From Geopseudomonas sagittaria (GTDB lineage: Bacteria > Pseudomonadota > Gammaproteobacteria > Pseudomonadales > Pseudomonadaceae): 64,000 nucleotides of DNA. Below, one piece after another: positions 8,969 through 17,120 of the stretch. The first letter of the stretch is position 1. Each line of letters begins with the position of its first letter. The notes under the pieces were generated by a model. The model had not been told where the DNA came from and searched no databases. It was given only the letters and a program-made list of their open reading frames with translations. The DNA lies in assembly GCF_900115715.1 (NCBI RefSeq), contig NZ_FOXM01000010.1:109421-173420 (forward strand), given 5' to 3'. The translations under genes were made by a program, and so were the position numbers.

Positions 8969-10435
8969 CTAGGCAACTGGCGGCAGGTTGCGCGGCAGCC
9001 AGACCGCCACCTCGAGCCCGCCCAATGACGCCTCGCCCAGGCGGATCTCGCCGCGGTGCAGCTCGACGATGCGCTGCACGATCGACAGCCCCAGCCCCGC
9101 GCCCTGCCCTTCGCCCTGGCGGTAGAAGCGGCGGAACAGCTGCTCGCGCTGCTCGGCCGGCACCCCCGGCCCGCTGTCGGCCACGCGCAGGCAGATGCGC
9201 TGCGCCTCGGCCTGCAGGCTGACCGCCACCTGGCCGCCGTGCGGGGTGTACTGCACGGCATTGCCGACCAGGTTCTGCAGCAGGGTGCCCAGGCTCGGCG
9301 CATCGGCCAGCAGGCGGTAATCGGCCGCCTCGTCGTAGTCGAGGCTCAGCTCCTGCTCGCGCTCCAGAGCCAGCGGGATCAGCTCGGCCAGCTCCTCGCG
9401 CACGTAGGGCGCCAGGTCCAGTTCACGCATGGCCGTCTGCAGGGCGCTCGGCTCGAGGCGGGCCAGGGTCAGCAGCTGGGTCACCACCCGGGTGGCGCGC
9501 TCCACGCCGGCGCCCAGCTGCTGCAGGGCGGCCTCACGATCGGCGGCCTCCGACGCCTCCAGCGCGTTCTGCGCATGGATGCGCAGTACCGCCAGCGGCG
9601 TGCGCAACTCGTGGGCGGCATCGGCGAGGAAGCGCTTCTCCCGCTCCAGCAGGCCGGTGACCTGCAGCAATAGGCGGTTGAGGGCGGCGACCATCGGCTC
9701 CAGCTCCTGCGGCAGCGGCGCCAGGGTCAGCGGGCTGAGGTTTTCCGCATCGCGCGCGCGGATCAGGCCGACCACCTGCTGCAGCGGGCGCAGCCCCAGG
9801 CCGATGGCCGACCACACCAGCAGCGCCAGCAGCGGCAGGCCGATCAGGTCGGGCAGCAGGCTGCGCAGGGTGATCTTGCCGACCAGCTCGCCGCGCACGT
9901 CCTCGCGCTCGGCGACCAGTATCCAGTGCCGGTCGGCCAGATCCTGGCGCAGGAACAGACGCCAGCGACCGTCCTCCAGGCTGACATCGTGATAGCCGAT
10001 CAGCTGCGCGGCCCGAGCGGACAGGGGCTGCGCCTTGCCGTCTACCGCACCCAGTAGCTGGAGCAGGCGCGGCAACAGGGTCGGCGGGGCACTGGCCGAG
10101 TGCAGCAGCACCTGCCCCTGATCGTCGAGCACCTGGAAGGCCAGCTTGGTTTCGTAGCGGTGCCCCTCGACGCGGGCGTCCGGATCGTCCAGATCGTGTT
10201 CGACCAGCAGCGCCGCATCCAGCGCCTGCTGCAGGGCGGCCCGGGTGGCCGGTGGCAGGTCGCGGCCGACCATGCCCTCGAGCAGGCGTGCGCCCTGCGC
10301 CAGCTGGGCGTCGAACAGCTCCTCGATCTCGTGCTGGGCATCGCTGTAGCTGCGCCAGGAGATCAGCGTCAGGGCAACGCACAGCACGCCGAGCACCAGC
10401 GCCAGGGTGCGCGAGCGGATCGAGCGCAGCCTCAC
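8969..10435 (-). CDS. Sensor histidine kinase, QseC/PmrB type
   Basis: A 488-aa membrane sensor kinase. A first membrane segment lies at about residues 10-28 and a second at about 198-217, enclosing a ~165-residue periplasmic domain. A HAMP-like linker (about 215-265) follows, then the HisKA dimerisation domain with the H-box FLADAAHELRTPL (phosphorylatable H275), and an ATPase domain with N-box QNLVGNAV (387-394), DSGPGVP and GAGLGLS. The GTG start overlaps the response-regulator stop (GTGA), so the two are co-translated. Its signal is unknown. Adjacency suggests that it controls the operon at 11.2-15.5 kb. Confidence 0.9.
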   Translation of the reverse strand: MRLRSIRSRTLALVLGVLCVALTLISWRSYSDAQHEIEELFDAQLAQGARLLEGMVGRDLPPATRAALQQALDAALLVEHDLDDPDARVEGHRYETKLAFQVLDDQGQVLLHSASAPPTLLPRLLQLLGAVDGKAQPLSARAAQLIGYHDVSLEDGRWRLFLRQDLADRHWILVAEREDVRGELVGKITLRSLLPDLIGLPLLALLVWSAIGLGLRPLQQVVGLIRARDAENLSPLTLAPLPQELEPMVAALNRLLLQVTGLLEREKRFLADAAHELRTPLAVLRIHAQNALEASEAADREAALQQLGAGVERATRVVTQLLTLARLEPSALQTAMRELDLAPYVREELAELIPLALEREQELSLDYDEAADYRLLADAPSLGTLLQNLVGNAVQYTPHGGQVAVSLQAEAQRICLRVADSGPGVPAEQREQLFRRFYRQGEGQGAGLGLSIVQRIVELHRGEIRLGEASLGGLEVAVWLPRNLPPVA

Positions 10436-11091
10436 GCCTTGTCCACCAGGTAGCCGACGCCACGCACGGTGCGGATCAGTTCGGGAAAGAACTTCTTGCG
10501 CAGGTGGTGCACATGCACCTCGAGGGCGTTGCTCTCCACTTCCTCGCCCCAGCCATACAGCACCTGCTGCAGCTTGTCGCGGGTCAGCACGCGGCCCGGC
10601 TGGGCCAGCAGTTCGTGGAGGAGGAGAAACTCCTTGCGCGCCAGGCTGACCGGCGCGCCCTGATAGCTCACCTGCTGACTGTCGGGTTCGATGCGAATGC
10701 CGCGGTACTCCAGCACCGGCTGGGCGCGGCCGAAGCTGCGCCGCAGCAGGGCACGCAGACGCGCCTTGAGCTCGGCCACATCGAAGGGCTTGACTAGGTA
10801 GTCGTCGGCGCCGGCATCCAGCCCGGCGATGCGGTCGCTGGTGGCGTCGCGGGCGGTGAGCACCAGCACCGGCATGGCGTTGCCGGCGGCGCGCAGGCGA
10901 CGCAGCACCTCCAGGCCATCCATGCGCGGCAGGCCGAGATCCAGCACGCACAGCTCGAAGCTCTCGTGACTCAGCGCATGCAGGGCACTGGCGCCGTCCT
11001 GCAGCCAGTCCACCGTGTAGCCCTCGGGCTTGAGCGCGGTGCAGATACCCTCGCCCAGCGCCTTGTCGTCTTCCACCAGCAATATGCGCAT
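10432..11091 (-). CDS. OmpR-family response regulator, QseB/PmrA type
   Basis: A 219-aa response regulator. The receiver domain (1-115) has the acidic pocket EDD (7-9), phospho-acceptor D51 (VLDLGLP) and K101. The winged-helix DNA-binding domain (about 125-219) ends with the QseB/PmrA/TctD-like VESNALEVHVHHLRKKF and IRTVRGVGYL. ATG at 11091 starts MRILLVEDDKALG; an upstream GTG extension is unlikely because it would run through the preceding terminator hairpin. Members of this subfamily bind two CTTAA-type half sites 11 bp apart. One such site lies in front of the operon at 15568-15584, the probable target. Confidence 0.92.
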   Translation of the reverse strand: MRILLVEDDKALGEGICTALKPEGYTVDWLQDGASALHALSHESFELCVLDLGLPRMDGLEVLRRLRAAGNAMPVLVLTARDATSDRIAGLDAGADDYLVKPFDVAELKARLRALLRRSFGRAQPVLEYRGIRIEPDSQQVSYQGAPVSLARKEFLLLHELLAQPGRVLTRDKLQQVLYGWGEEVESNALEVHVHHLRKKFFPELIRTVRGVGYLVDKA

Positions 11092-11143
11092 GCAGCACTC
11101 CTGTGTTCGGCCCACTCCGGCAACCGCTGCCTGTAATTCAATC

Positions 11144-11192
11144 AAAAAAACGCCGAGCCGGCAGAAGTGTCTCACCTCCACCGGCTCGGCGT
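11144..11192 (-). terminator. Rho-independent terminator of the five-gene accessory operon
   Basis: On the minus strand a 12-bp stem ACGCCGAGCCGG/CCGGCTCGGCGT (arms 11181-11192 and 11150-11161, loop about 19 nt) is followed by seven Ts. It lies 35 bp after the stop of the last operon gene (11227) and separates the operon from the two-component genes downstream. Confidence 0.88.
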
Positions 11193-11226
11193 GCAGCGCG
11201 CATCGCGAACGTCGCTGCCCCGTGGA

Positions 11227-11883
11227 TCAGTTCAGCTTGGCCCGCGCCTTGTCCAGCAGTGCCTGCGCTTCCTGGCGCCGGCCGGCATCGGCCACCTCGC
11301 GACCGGGGCGCGGCGGTGCGGCCAGCGCCTTCTGCAGCGCCTTCTCGGCCTCGGCGTAGCGTTTCTCGCCCAGCAGGAAGTCGCCGTAGAAATAGTTGGG
11401 GTCGATTCCGTCGGGATTCAGGCTCAGTGCCTGCTTGAGCAGCTGCTCGGCGCGCTCGTCGTCGCCGAAGCCGACCGGCCAGCCCGGCACCTGATAGTAG
11501 AGCGAGCCGAGACTGGTGTAGGCCGAGCCGTCGAGGGCCTTGGCATCCAGCTCGATCGCCTGCTCGAACTGGCCGCGCGCCTGCTTGACCAGATCCAGCG
11601 CGCCGAGGCCGCCCTTGGCGCCCGCCCAGGTGCTGAGGATGATGCCGCGCCAGATCAGCAGCTCGGGCGCCTGCGGCTCGGCCTTGAGGGCGACCTCGGC
11701 CTCGCCGGCCAGCTTGGCGAACGCCGCCTCGCGCTGCGCTTCGGGCAGCTGGTAGTTGATTTCGGCCCAGCGGGCCTGCAACTGCTTGAGGCTCTGAGCA
11801 CTGGCGGCGGTCAGGGCGAAGCTCGGCAGGCTGAGCAGCAGGGCGCCGCCGAGGATCAGGTGTCGCACGAAGGATTTCGACAT
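11227..11883 (-). CDS. Exported helical (TPR-like) repeat protein of the accessory operon
   Basis: A 218-aa protein with a typical Sec signal peptide (about residues 1-29, ending SFALTAASAQ). The mature part has TPR/Sel1-like helical repeats, for example the pair ARGQFEQAIELDAKALDGSA and AEQLLKQALSLNPDGIDPNY followed by FGDFLLGEKRYAEAEKALQ-like sequence. I do not recognise a named family. It is predicted periplasmic and is the last gene of the operon, 26 bp after the SDR gene and before a strong terminator. A role in binding or assembling the pathway product in the periplasm is possible but unproven. Confidence 0.78.
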   Translation of the reverse strand: MSKSFVRHLILGGALLLSLPSFALTAASAQSLKQLQARWAEINYQLPEAQREAAFAKLAGEAEVALKAEPQAPELLIWRGIILSTWAGAKGGLGALDLVKQARGQFEQAIELDAKALDGSAYTSLGSLYYQVPGWPVGFGDDERAEQLLKQALSLNPDGIDPNYFYGDFLLGEKRYAEAEKALQKALAAPPRPGREVADAGRRQEAQALLDKARAKLN

Positions 11884-11909
11884 TCGCTCTACTCCACTTC
11901 AGGAAGGAA

Positions 11910-12701
11910 TCAGGATTTGCCGCGGGCGAAGCGCTGGATGATCGGCAACTGCTTGCGCAGCGCCTGATCCACCATCCGCGGCAGCAGGCTGTTGAGGCGC
12001 ACGAAGAGCTTTTCCGGCCAGCCCAGATAGAGCTCCTCGCTCTCGCGACCGATGGCCTTGACCACGGCATCGGCCACCAGGGCCGGGGCGTCCATGGCCA
12101 CCTTGAGCTCGTCGTTCATCGCCACCACGCTCTGCTCGTTCATGCTGGTGCGGGTGGCGCGCGGGGCGATGTACATGACCTTGACCCGGGTATCGGCCAG
12201 CTCGCGACGCAGCGCCTCGGAGAAGCCGCGCAGGGCGAACTTGCTCGCGCAGTAGGCGGAAAACCCCGGATAGCCGATCGAGCCGAAGGTCGAGCCGATG
12301 TTCACCACCAGCGCCTGGCCCTGCTGACGCAACATCGGCAGCAGACGATGGGTGAGCTGCAGGGTCGCGGTGACGTTGAGCTGGACCAGCGCCGCCAGGG
12401 CCTCCTCGTCGTGCTGCTCAAGCATGCTGAAGTGGTTGATCCCCGCCGCGTTGATCAGCAGGTTGACGCCGCCCATGCGCCGCGCCGCCTGCAGCACCGC
12501 CTCGCGCCCGGCGCTGGCGGTGATGTCGGCGCAGACGCTCTCGGCGCGGCCGTGGCACTGCGCCACCAACTGCTCGAGACGACTCGCCTGGCGGCCGACC
12601 AGCAGCACCCGCGCGCCGCCGGCGCACAGCCGCTCGGCCAGCAACTGGCCAATGCCGCCGGTGGCCCCGGTGAGCAGGACGCGACACTCAGACAGCTGCA
12701 T
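11910..12701 (-). CDS. Short-chain dehydrogenase/reductase (SDR)
   Basis: A 263-aa classical SDR. The NAD(P)-binding motif TGATGGIG is at 11-18, NAAG at about 84-87, and the catalytic residues are S137 and the YCASK pair Y150/K154. The C-terminal ~60 residues (YLGWPEKLFVRLNSLLPRMVD) resemble SDRs acting on lipid or fatty-acyl substrates, with an amphipathic tail that may contact membrane. It overlaps the upstream diiron gene by 14 bp, so it is translationally linked. The substrate is unknown; reduction of an acyl-derived ketone or aldehyde would fit the operon. Confidence 0.88.
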   Translation of the reverse strand: MQLSECRVLLTGATGGIGQLLAERLCAGGARVLLVGRQASRLEQLVAQCHGRAESVCADITASAGREAVLQAARRMGGVNLLINAAGINHFSMLEQHDEEALAALVQLNVTATLQLTHRLLPMLRQQGQALVVNIGSTFGSIGYPGFSAYCASKFALRGFSEALRRELADTRVKVMYIAPRATRTSMNEQSVVAMNDELKVAMDAPALVADAVVKAIGRESEELYLGWPEKLFVRLNSLLPRMVDQALRKQLPIIQRFARGKS

Positions 12702-13362
12702 GCTGGTTCTCCCCTGACAGCGGCAGGCTGCGGAACAGGTCGCCGTACAGGCGATAGACCACCCGCGCGGTGTGCACCACCGCGGCCTGGTCGGCCGGAT
12801 CGTCGAGACGATCCATCAGCGTCTTGAAGAACTCGACGTGGCTGATGTCCAGGCTGCCGTGGGAGGTCAGGTAGCTGAAGGCCTGGGCCGGCAGCTGCAG
12901 GCGATCCTGGATGATCGCCGCGGCCTGGGTGGCCAGGGCGATGCTGGTGCCCTCCAGCACGTTGACCATGCCGAAGAAACTCACCGGATTGTCGCGGGCG
13001 ATGCGGTCGTAGACGTAGCTGACCATCAGCTCGGTGGGCAGGTTGGGCGTCCCGCGGCGCACCGCCTCGGCATCGGCGCCACAGGCGCGGATGTCGTTGA
13101 GGATCCATTCCTGGTGGCCGTACTCTTCCTCGATGTACTCGGCAATTGCCTCGCGCAGCCACTCCAGGCGCTCCGGCAGGCGCGCCCCGCAGGCCATCAG
13201 CAGCGGCACGGTGTGTTTGACGTGGTGGTAGGCCTGGGCGAGGAAGGCCACGTAGCTGTCGAGGCTAATCCGTCCGGCGAGGACCTCGGCGAAGATCGGC
13301 GCGGCCAGCAGGTACTCGCGCTCGGCTTGGGTCTGTTCTTGCAGGGACTGGTAGAAACTCAT
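12688..13362 (-). CDS. Haem-oxygenase-like diiron protein (TenA/PqqC-fold)
   Basis: A 224-aa all-helical protein of the TenA/haem-oxygenase-like superfamily, in databases usually called iron-containing redox enzyme. Candidate iron ligands are visible: H46/H47/H50 (YHHVKH), E79-xxx-H83 (EEEYGHQE), E137 (NVLEGTS) and D172-xx-H175 (LDISHVEF). This pattern fits the diiron oxidases of the superfamily rather than thiaminases. Relatives oxidise fatty or amino acids, for example UndA making 1-undecene, although this protein does not look like an UndA orthologue. Its start abuts the ligase stop and its end overlaps the SDR gene. The reaction is unknown. Confidence 0.82.
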   Translation of the reverse strand: MSFYQSLQEQTQAEREYLLAAPIFAEVLAGRISLDSYVAFLAQAYHHVKHTVPLLMACGARLPERLEWLREAIAEYIEEEYGHQEWILNDIRACGADAEAVRRGTPNLPTELMVSYVYDRIARDNPVSFFGMVNVLEGTSIALATQAAAIIQDRLQLPAQAFSYLTSHGSLDISHVEFFKTLMDRLDDPADQAAVVHTARVVYRLYGDLFRSLPLSGENQHAAV

Positions 13363-14837
13363 CAATGCGCTTCCTCTAGATGATCTGTGGCATCCATCAG
13401 TTCGTCGATGGCGCTCTGGTAATACGGCAACAGCGCGGTGCGGCGCAGCCGGCCATTGGCCGTGGCCAGGCCGTTGGCCTCGCTGAACGGCTGCGCGGCA
13501 CGCAGCCAGTGATGGACACGGGCGTAATCGGGCAGCCCGGCGTTGACCCGATCGATGGCCGCCTGCAGCTCGGCGTCCGCCAGCTCGCCGCCGCGCGGTA
13601 CGATCACCGCGACGTTGGCCGCCAATGCCTCGCCGTACAGCCAGGCCTGGGCAATCGGTAGTTGCTGGACCAGCTCCGCCTCGACCCATTCGGGATTGAC
13701 GTTGCGGCCGAAAGCGGTGACGAACTGGTGCTTCTTGCGCCCGTGCAGAACCAGGAAGCCGTCCTCCCAATGCCCTAGATCGCCGGTGCCCAGCCAGTCG
13801 TCCGCCAGCGGCGGCTCGCCGAGGTAGCCGAGCATGCAGGCGCCACGCACCAGCACTTCGCCATCGTCCGCCAGGCGCACCTCGGCATGCGCCAGCGGCT
13901 GACCGACCGTACCGATGCGCCGCTGCTCGGGGGTGTTCAGGCAGACCACCGAGGCGCACTCGGACAGCCCGTAGCCCTCGAACACCGGCAGCCCCAGGGC
14001 GGCGGCGCGCTCGAGCAACTGCGGCGCCACCCGCCCGCCGCCGACGGCGATGAAGCGCAGCGAATCCGGCAGCGGCAGTCCGCGCTCGGCGGCGCTGACC
14101 AAGCCCAGCAGCAGCTGCGGCAGCAGGATCAGGCTGTTCGGGCGCAGGCGCGCCAGCGTGGCGAGGAACACCGGCAGCTCGAACTGACTGGCGCCGCGCA
14201 GGCCGACCGCAGCCAGCGGCGGCAGTTCGATGCGCGCGCCGAGCAGCAGTGGCGTGTAGTTGCCGGCGAGGTTTTCCAGCAGGGTCGCCAGCGGCAGCAC
14301 GCACAGGTGGCGCTCGATATCGCGGTTGGCGAGGGTCTGGCGCAGGCTCTCGGCCACCGCGAGCATCGCCTCGGCCGCCAGGCACACGCCCTTGGGCTGG
14401 CCGGTGGTGCCGGAGGTGTAGGTGATCTTCGCCGTGCCGGCCGGCAGCGGCGCGGCAGCGGCGACCGGGCGCCGGCACAAGCCGTCGCCGCCCGCCACGA
14501 AGCCCAGCGCGGCGAAGGCCTCGGGGCTGCTGGTGACCAAAGTATCGACGCCGGAACTGTCGAGCACATGGCGCTGCTGCGCCGGCGAGAAGAACCCCGG
14601 CAGCGGCACGCAGACCACCCCGGCGAACAGCGCGGCCAGATCCCAGAGCAGCCAGTCCGCTCCGTTGTCGAGGGCAATCGCCAAGCGCCTCGCACCGCAG
14701 CGGTGCAGAACCGCCTGGCGCGCAACGACTTCGTGCTGCAGCTCGGCATAGCGCCACTGGCGCTCACCATCGCTCAGGGCAATGCGCGAACCATGGGCGG
14801 TCAACTGCCGCCACAACCGCTCAACCGCAGGCGACAT
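13362..14837 (-). CDS. AMP-dependent acyl ligase (ANL superfamily)
   Basis: A 491-aa adenylating enzyme that would activate a carboxylic acid as acyl-AMP and possibly acyl-CoA. Core motifs are present: the phosphate loop YTSGTTGQPKG (140-150), EGYGLSE (287-293), TGDLG (351-355) and GRKKHQFVTAFGRNV (366-380). The C-terminal A10 motif reads NGRLRR (461-466), with R463 where most family members have the catalytic lysine. ATG at 14837 has GGGGAG 7 bp upstream and overlaps the end of the hemolysin-family gene by 17 bp. No carrier-protein domain is attached. Fatty acids are the likeliest substrate class by similarity, but this is inference. Confidence 0.88.
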   Translation of the reverse strand: MSPAVERLWRQLTAHGSRIALSDGERQWRYAELQHEVVARQAVLHRCGARRLAIALDNGADWLLWDLAALFAGVVCVPLPGFFSPAQQRHVLDSSGVDTLVTSSPEAFAALGFVAGGDGLCRRPVAAAAPLPAGTAKITYTSGTTGQPKGVCLAAEAMLAVAESLRQTLANRDIERHLCVLPLATLLENLAGNYTPLLLGARIELPPLAAVGLRGASQFELPVFLATLARLRPNSLILLPQLLLGLVSAAERGLPLPDSLRFIAVGGGRVAPQLLERAAALGLPVFEGYGLSECASVVCLNTPEQRRIGTVGQPLAHAEVRLADDGEVLVRGACMLGYLGEPPLADDWLGTGDLGHWEDGFLVLHGRKKHQFVTAFGRNVNPEWVEAELVQQLPIAQAWLYGEALAANVAVIVPRGGELADAELQAAIDRVNAGLPDYARVHHWLRAAQPFSEANGLATANGRLRRTALLPYYQSAIDELMDATDHLEEAH

Positions 14838-15519
14838 GGGCAAACTCCCCGTCCAGTGCTTGAGCCGAGCGGTAACCCAGCTGCCGATAGACGCCCATCG
14901 ACTGCAGGCGCTGATGGGCGGCGAGCACGTCGCCGACCATCACCTGCGGCTGGGTGGCGTAGTAGCTGCCCCAGTCGGCCAGCTCTGCGCCCAGGCGCTG
15001 CCCATCGGCCGCCCCCAGGTGCAGCAGGCTCAAGCCCAGACGCTGGAAGCTGTTGAGCAGCAGCGAAGTACCGGTGAACGCCACCCAGCGAAAGCCCGCC
15101 CTCGCCAGCAGGTCGGTCAGCGCGACGATCAGCAACCGGGCATGCCCGGCGCCCAGCGAGGCCAGGTTGCCGACCTCGGCGATCAACCCACGCGCGGGCT
15201 GACTGCCGCCATTGAGTTCGGCGATGCGCTGCTCGACCGGCGTATCCAGATAGCGCTCGAGGAACAGCGCCCCACCCTGCCCGCAACGCACGCCAAGGGC
15301 CGCCTGCAACTGTTGCATGGGGTCATACAGGCCCAGCAGACAGGGCATGAAGTGCTGTATCCGGGCGCCATAGTGCTCGGCAAAGCGATCGCCAATAAAG
15401 TTTTCCAGCTGTCTGCGACGCTCTGTGCACGGCTTTTGCATAGCGCCATACAGCGCAAGTTCGGCATGTGTACCGATCGTTGCCAGAAAATCATCCTGAC
15501 CTGACTGAAGCGCCGCCAT
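14821..15519 (-). CDS. Thermostable hemolysin (delta-VPH) family protein, probable GNAT-fold
   Basis: A 232-aa protein resembling the thermostable hemolysin family named after Vibrio delta-VPH. Recognisable blocks are EVGNLASLGAGHARLLIVAL (about 127-146), GFRWVAFTGT, NSFQRLGLSLLHLGAADGQRL and the C-terminal WGSYYATQPQVMVGD. The layout resembles GNAT acyltransferases and autoinducer synthases more than a pore-forming toxin, and there is no signal peptide. It is the first gene of the five-gene operon, with AGAGGAGAGG upstream of its ATG, and overlaps the ligase gene. An acyltransferase working with the ligase is the favoured, untested reading. Confidence 0.8.
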   Translation of the reverse strand: MAALQSGQDDFLATIGTHAELALYGAMQKPCTERRRQLENFIGDRFAEHYGARIQHFMPCLLGLYDPMQQLQAALGVRCGQGGALFLERYLDTPVEQRIAELNGGSQPARGLIAEVGNLASLGAGHARLLIVALTDLLARAGFRWVAFTGTSLLLNSFQRLGLSLLHLGAADGQRLGAELADWGSYYATQPQVMVGDVLAAHQRLQSMGVYRQLGYRSAQALDGEFAHVACG

Positions 15520-15567
15520 GAAAAGGCCTCTCCTCTTAGGGTATGGAAGCGATTCTGCGGCGACTGA

Positions 15568-15584
15568 CTTAACACAGTCTTAAG
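15568..15584 (-). promoter_or_regulatory. CTTAA-N6-CTTAA box, probable binding site of the adjacent response regulator
   Basis: Two CTTAA half sites separated by 6 bp (full form CTTAAC-ACAGT-CTTAAG) lie about 50 bp upstream of the hemolysin-family gene. This is the half-site and spacing described for PmrA/QseB-type regulators, and such a regulator is encoded at the end of the same segment. I found no second paired site in the window. The -10 is unclear; TACCCT at about 15543-15538 is a candidate. The site also lies in the oprD upstream region. Confidence 0.6.
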
Positions 15585-15779
15585 TGCGGCAAGACGGCTT
15601 CACAGCCGACAAGGGGGCGGCACTCTCCAGGCGGCCGACCAACGTGGCGTACCCGTACTTTCGTGCCACTTCAGCAGCGTGTTATAAGTTGCCGCCGACA
15701 ATAAGAAAGTAGTGCCCTGCCAGTCAGTATTCGTGGGGCTGCAAACACTTCGAAAAAATACCAAGGGGCTATTCCTGAT

Positions 15780-17120
15780 ATGCAAATGATGAAACTGAGC
15801 GCCATCGCGTTCGCCGTCGCCGCGAGCACCTCCCAACTGGCCATGGCCAGCGCGCAGTCCGAGTCGAACGGCTTCGTCGAGGACGGCAGCCTGGTCCTGC
15901 TGAACAAGAACTACTACTTCAACCGCGACTTCCGTAACAACGCAGGCACTGGCGGCCAGAGCTACCGCGAAGAGTGGGCTCACGGCATCCTGGCCACCTT
16001 CGAGTCCGGCTACACCCAAGGCACCGTCGGCTTCGGTGTCGACGCGCATGCCGCACTGGGCCTGAAGCTGGACAGCGGCAAGGGTACCGACGGCACCGGC
16101 CTGCTGCCGACCGGCGCCGACGGTCGCTCCCAGGACGACTACTCCTATGCCGGCGGCGCGGTCAAAGCGCGCATCTCCAACACCGAACTCAAGTACGGCA
16201 ATCTGTTCCCGACCGCTCCGGTCTTCGCCACCGGTACTGCTCGCCTGTTCCCGGGCTCGGCCACCGGCTTCCAGCTGTTGAGCAGCGAGATCGACGGCCT
16301 GAATGTCGACGCCGGTCACTTCACCGCGATCCGTGACGGCAGCCGCGAAACCAACAGTGACGGCGACATCACCCTGGCCTACTCCGCCCTGCCGATCGAC
16401 GCCAAAAGCGCCGACTACCTGGGCGGCACCTACGCCTTCACCGACAACTTCAGCGCCACCCTGTACGGCGCCCAGCTGGAAGACGTCTGGAACCAGTACT
16501 ACGCCAACCTGAACTACAGCATCCCGCTGAGCGACAGCCAGGCGCTGACCTTCGACGCCAACGTCTACGACACCAGCGAAACCGGTGACGAGAAGGCCGG
16601 CAAGATCGACAACACCACCTGGTCGCTGTCTGCCGCCTACACCCTGGGTGCGCACAAACTCACCCTGGCCCACCAGCAGGTCGATGGCGACGTGCCGTTC
16701 GACTACATCTCCATGGACGGCCGCAACTCCGGCGACTCGATCTTCCTGGCCAACTCGGTGCAGTACTCCGACTTCAACGCGCCAAACGAGAAGTCCTGGC
16801 AGCTTCGTTACGACCTGGACATGGCCGCCTTCGGCGTACCGGGCCTGAGCTTCATGGCGCGCTACATCACCGGTGAGGACATCGACGGCACCAAGGCAGA
16901 CGCCAGCGGCGCCTACAGCTACTTCAACACGGTCGAAGACGGCAAGGAGTGGGAGCGCAACCTGGAAGCCAAGTACGTGTTCCAGGCAGGCGCCGCCAAG
17001 GATCTGTCGATCCGTGTACGTCACTCCACCTGGCGCGCCAACGGCGAAGCCAATCCAGCCCTGGGTGACGACCTCGACGAAATCCGCGTGATCACCGAGT
17101 ACCCGCTGAGCATCCTGTAA
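15780..17120 (+). CDS. oprD: OprD-family outer-membrane porin
   Basis: A 446-aa OprD/OccD porin. The signal peptide is about residues 1-25 (KLSAIAFAVAASTSQLAMASA). The mature beta-barrel carries conserved OprD blocks: NYYFNRDF, ESGYTQGTVGFGVDA, PTAPVFATGTARLFPGSATGFQL-type loop, SIFLANSVQYSDFN and the terminal YPLSIL. In P. aeruginosa OprD takes up basic amino acids and small peptides and admits carbapenems. Synteny (before proS) supports orthology. ATG at 15780 follows AAGGGG by 11 bp; a second ATG pair lies two codons on. A strong terminator follows. Confidence 0.92.
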   Translation: MQMMKLSAIAFAVAASTSQLAMASAQSESNGFVEDGSLVLLNKNYYFNRDFRNNAGTGGQSYREEWAHGILATFESGYTQGTVGFGVDAHAALGLKLDSGKGTDGTGLLPTGADGRSQDDYSYAGGAVKARISNTELKYGNLFPTAPVFATGTARLFPGSATGFQLLSSEIDGLNVDAGHFTAIRDGSRETNSDGDITLAYSALPIDAKSADYLGGTYAFTDNFSATLYGAQLEDVWNQYYANLNYSIPLSDSQALTFDANVYDTSETGDEKAGKIDNTTWSLSAAYTLGAHKLTLAHQQVDGDVPFDYISMDGRNSGDSIFLANSVQYSDFNAPNEKSWQLRYDLDMAAFGVPGLSFMARYITGEDIDGTKADASGAYSYFNTVEDGKEWERNLEAKYVFQAGAAKDLSIRVRHSTWRANGEANPALGDDLDEIRVITEYPLSIL

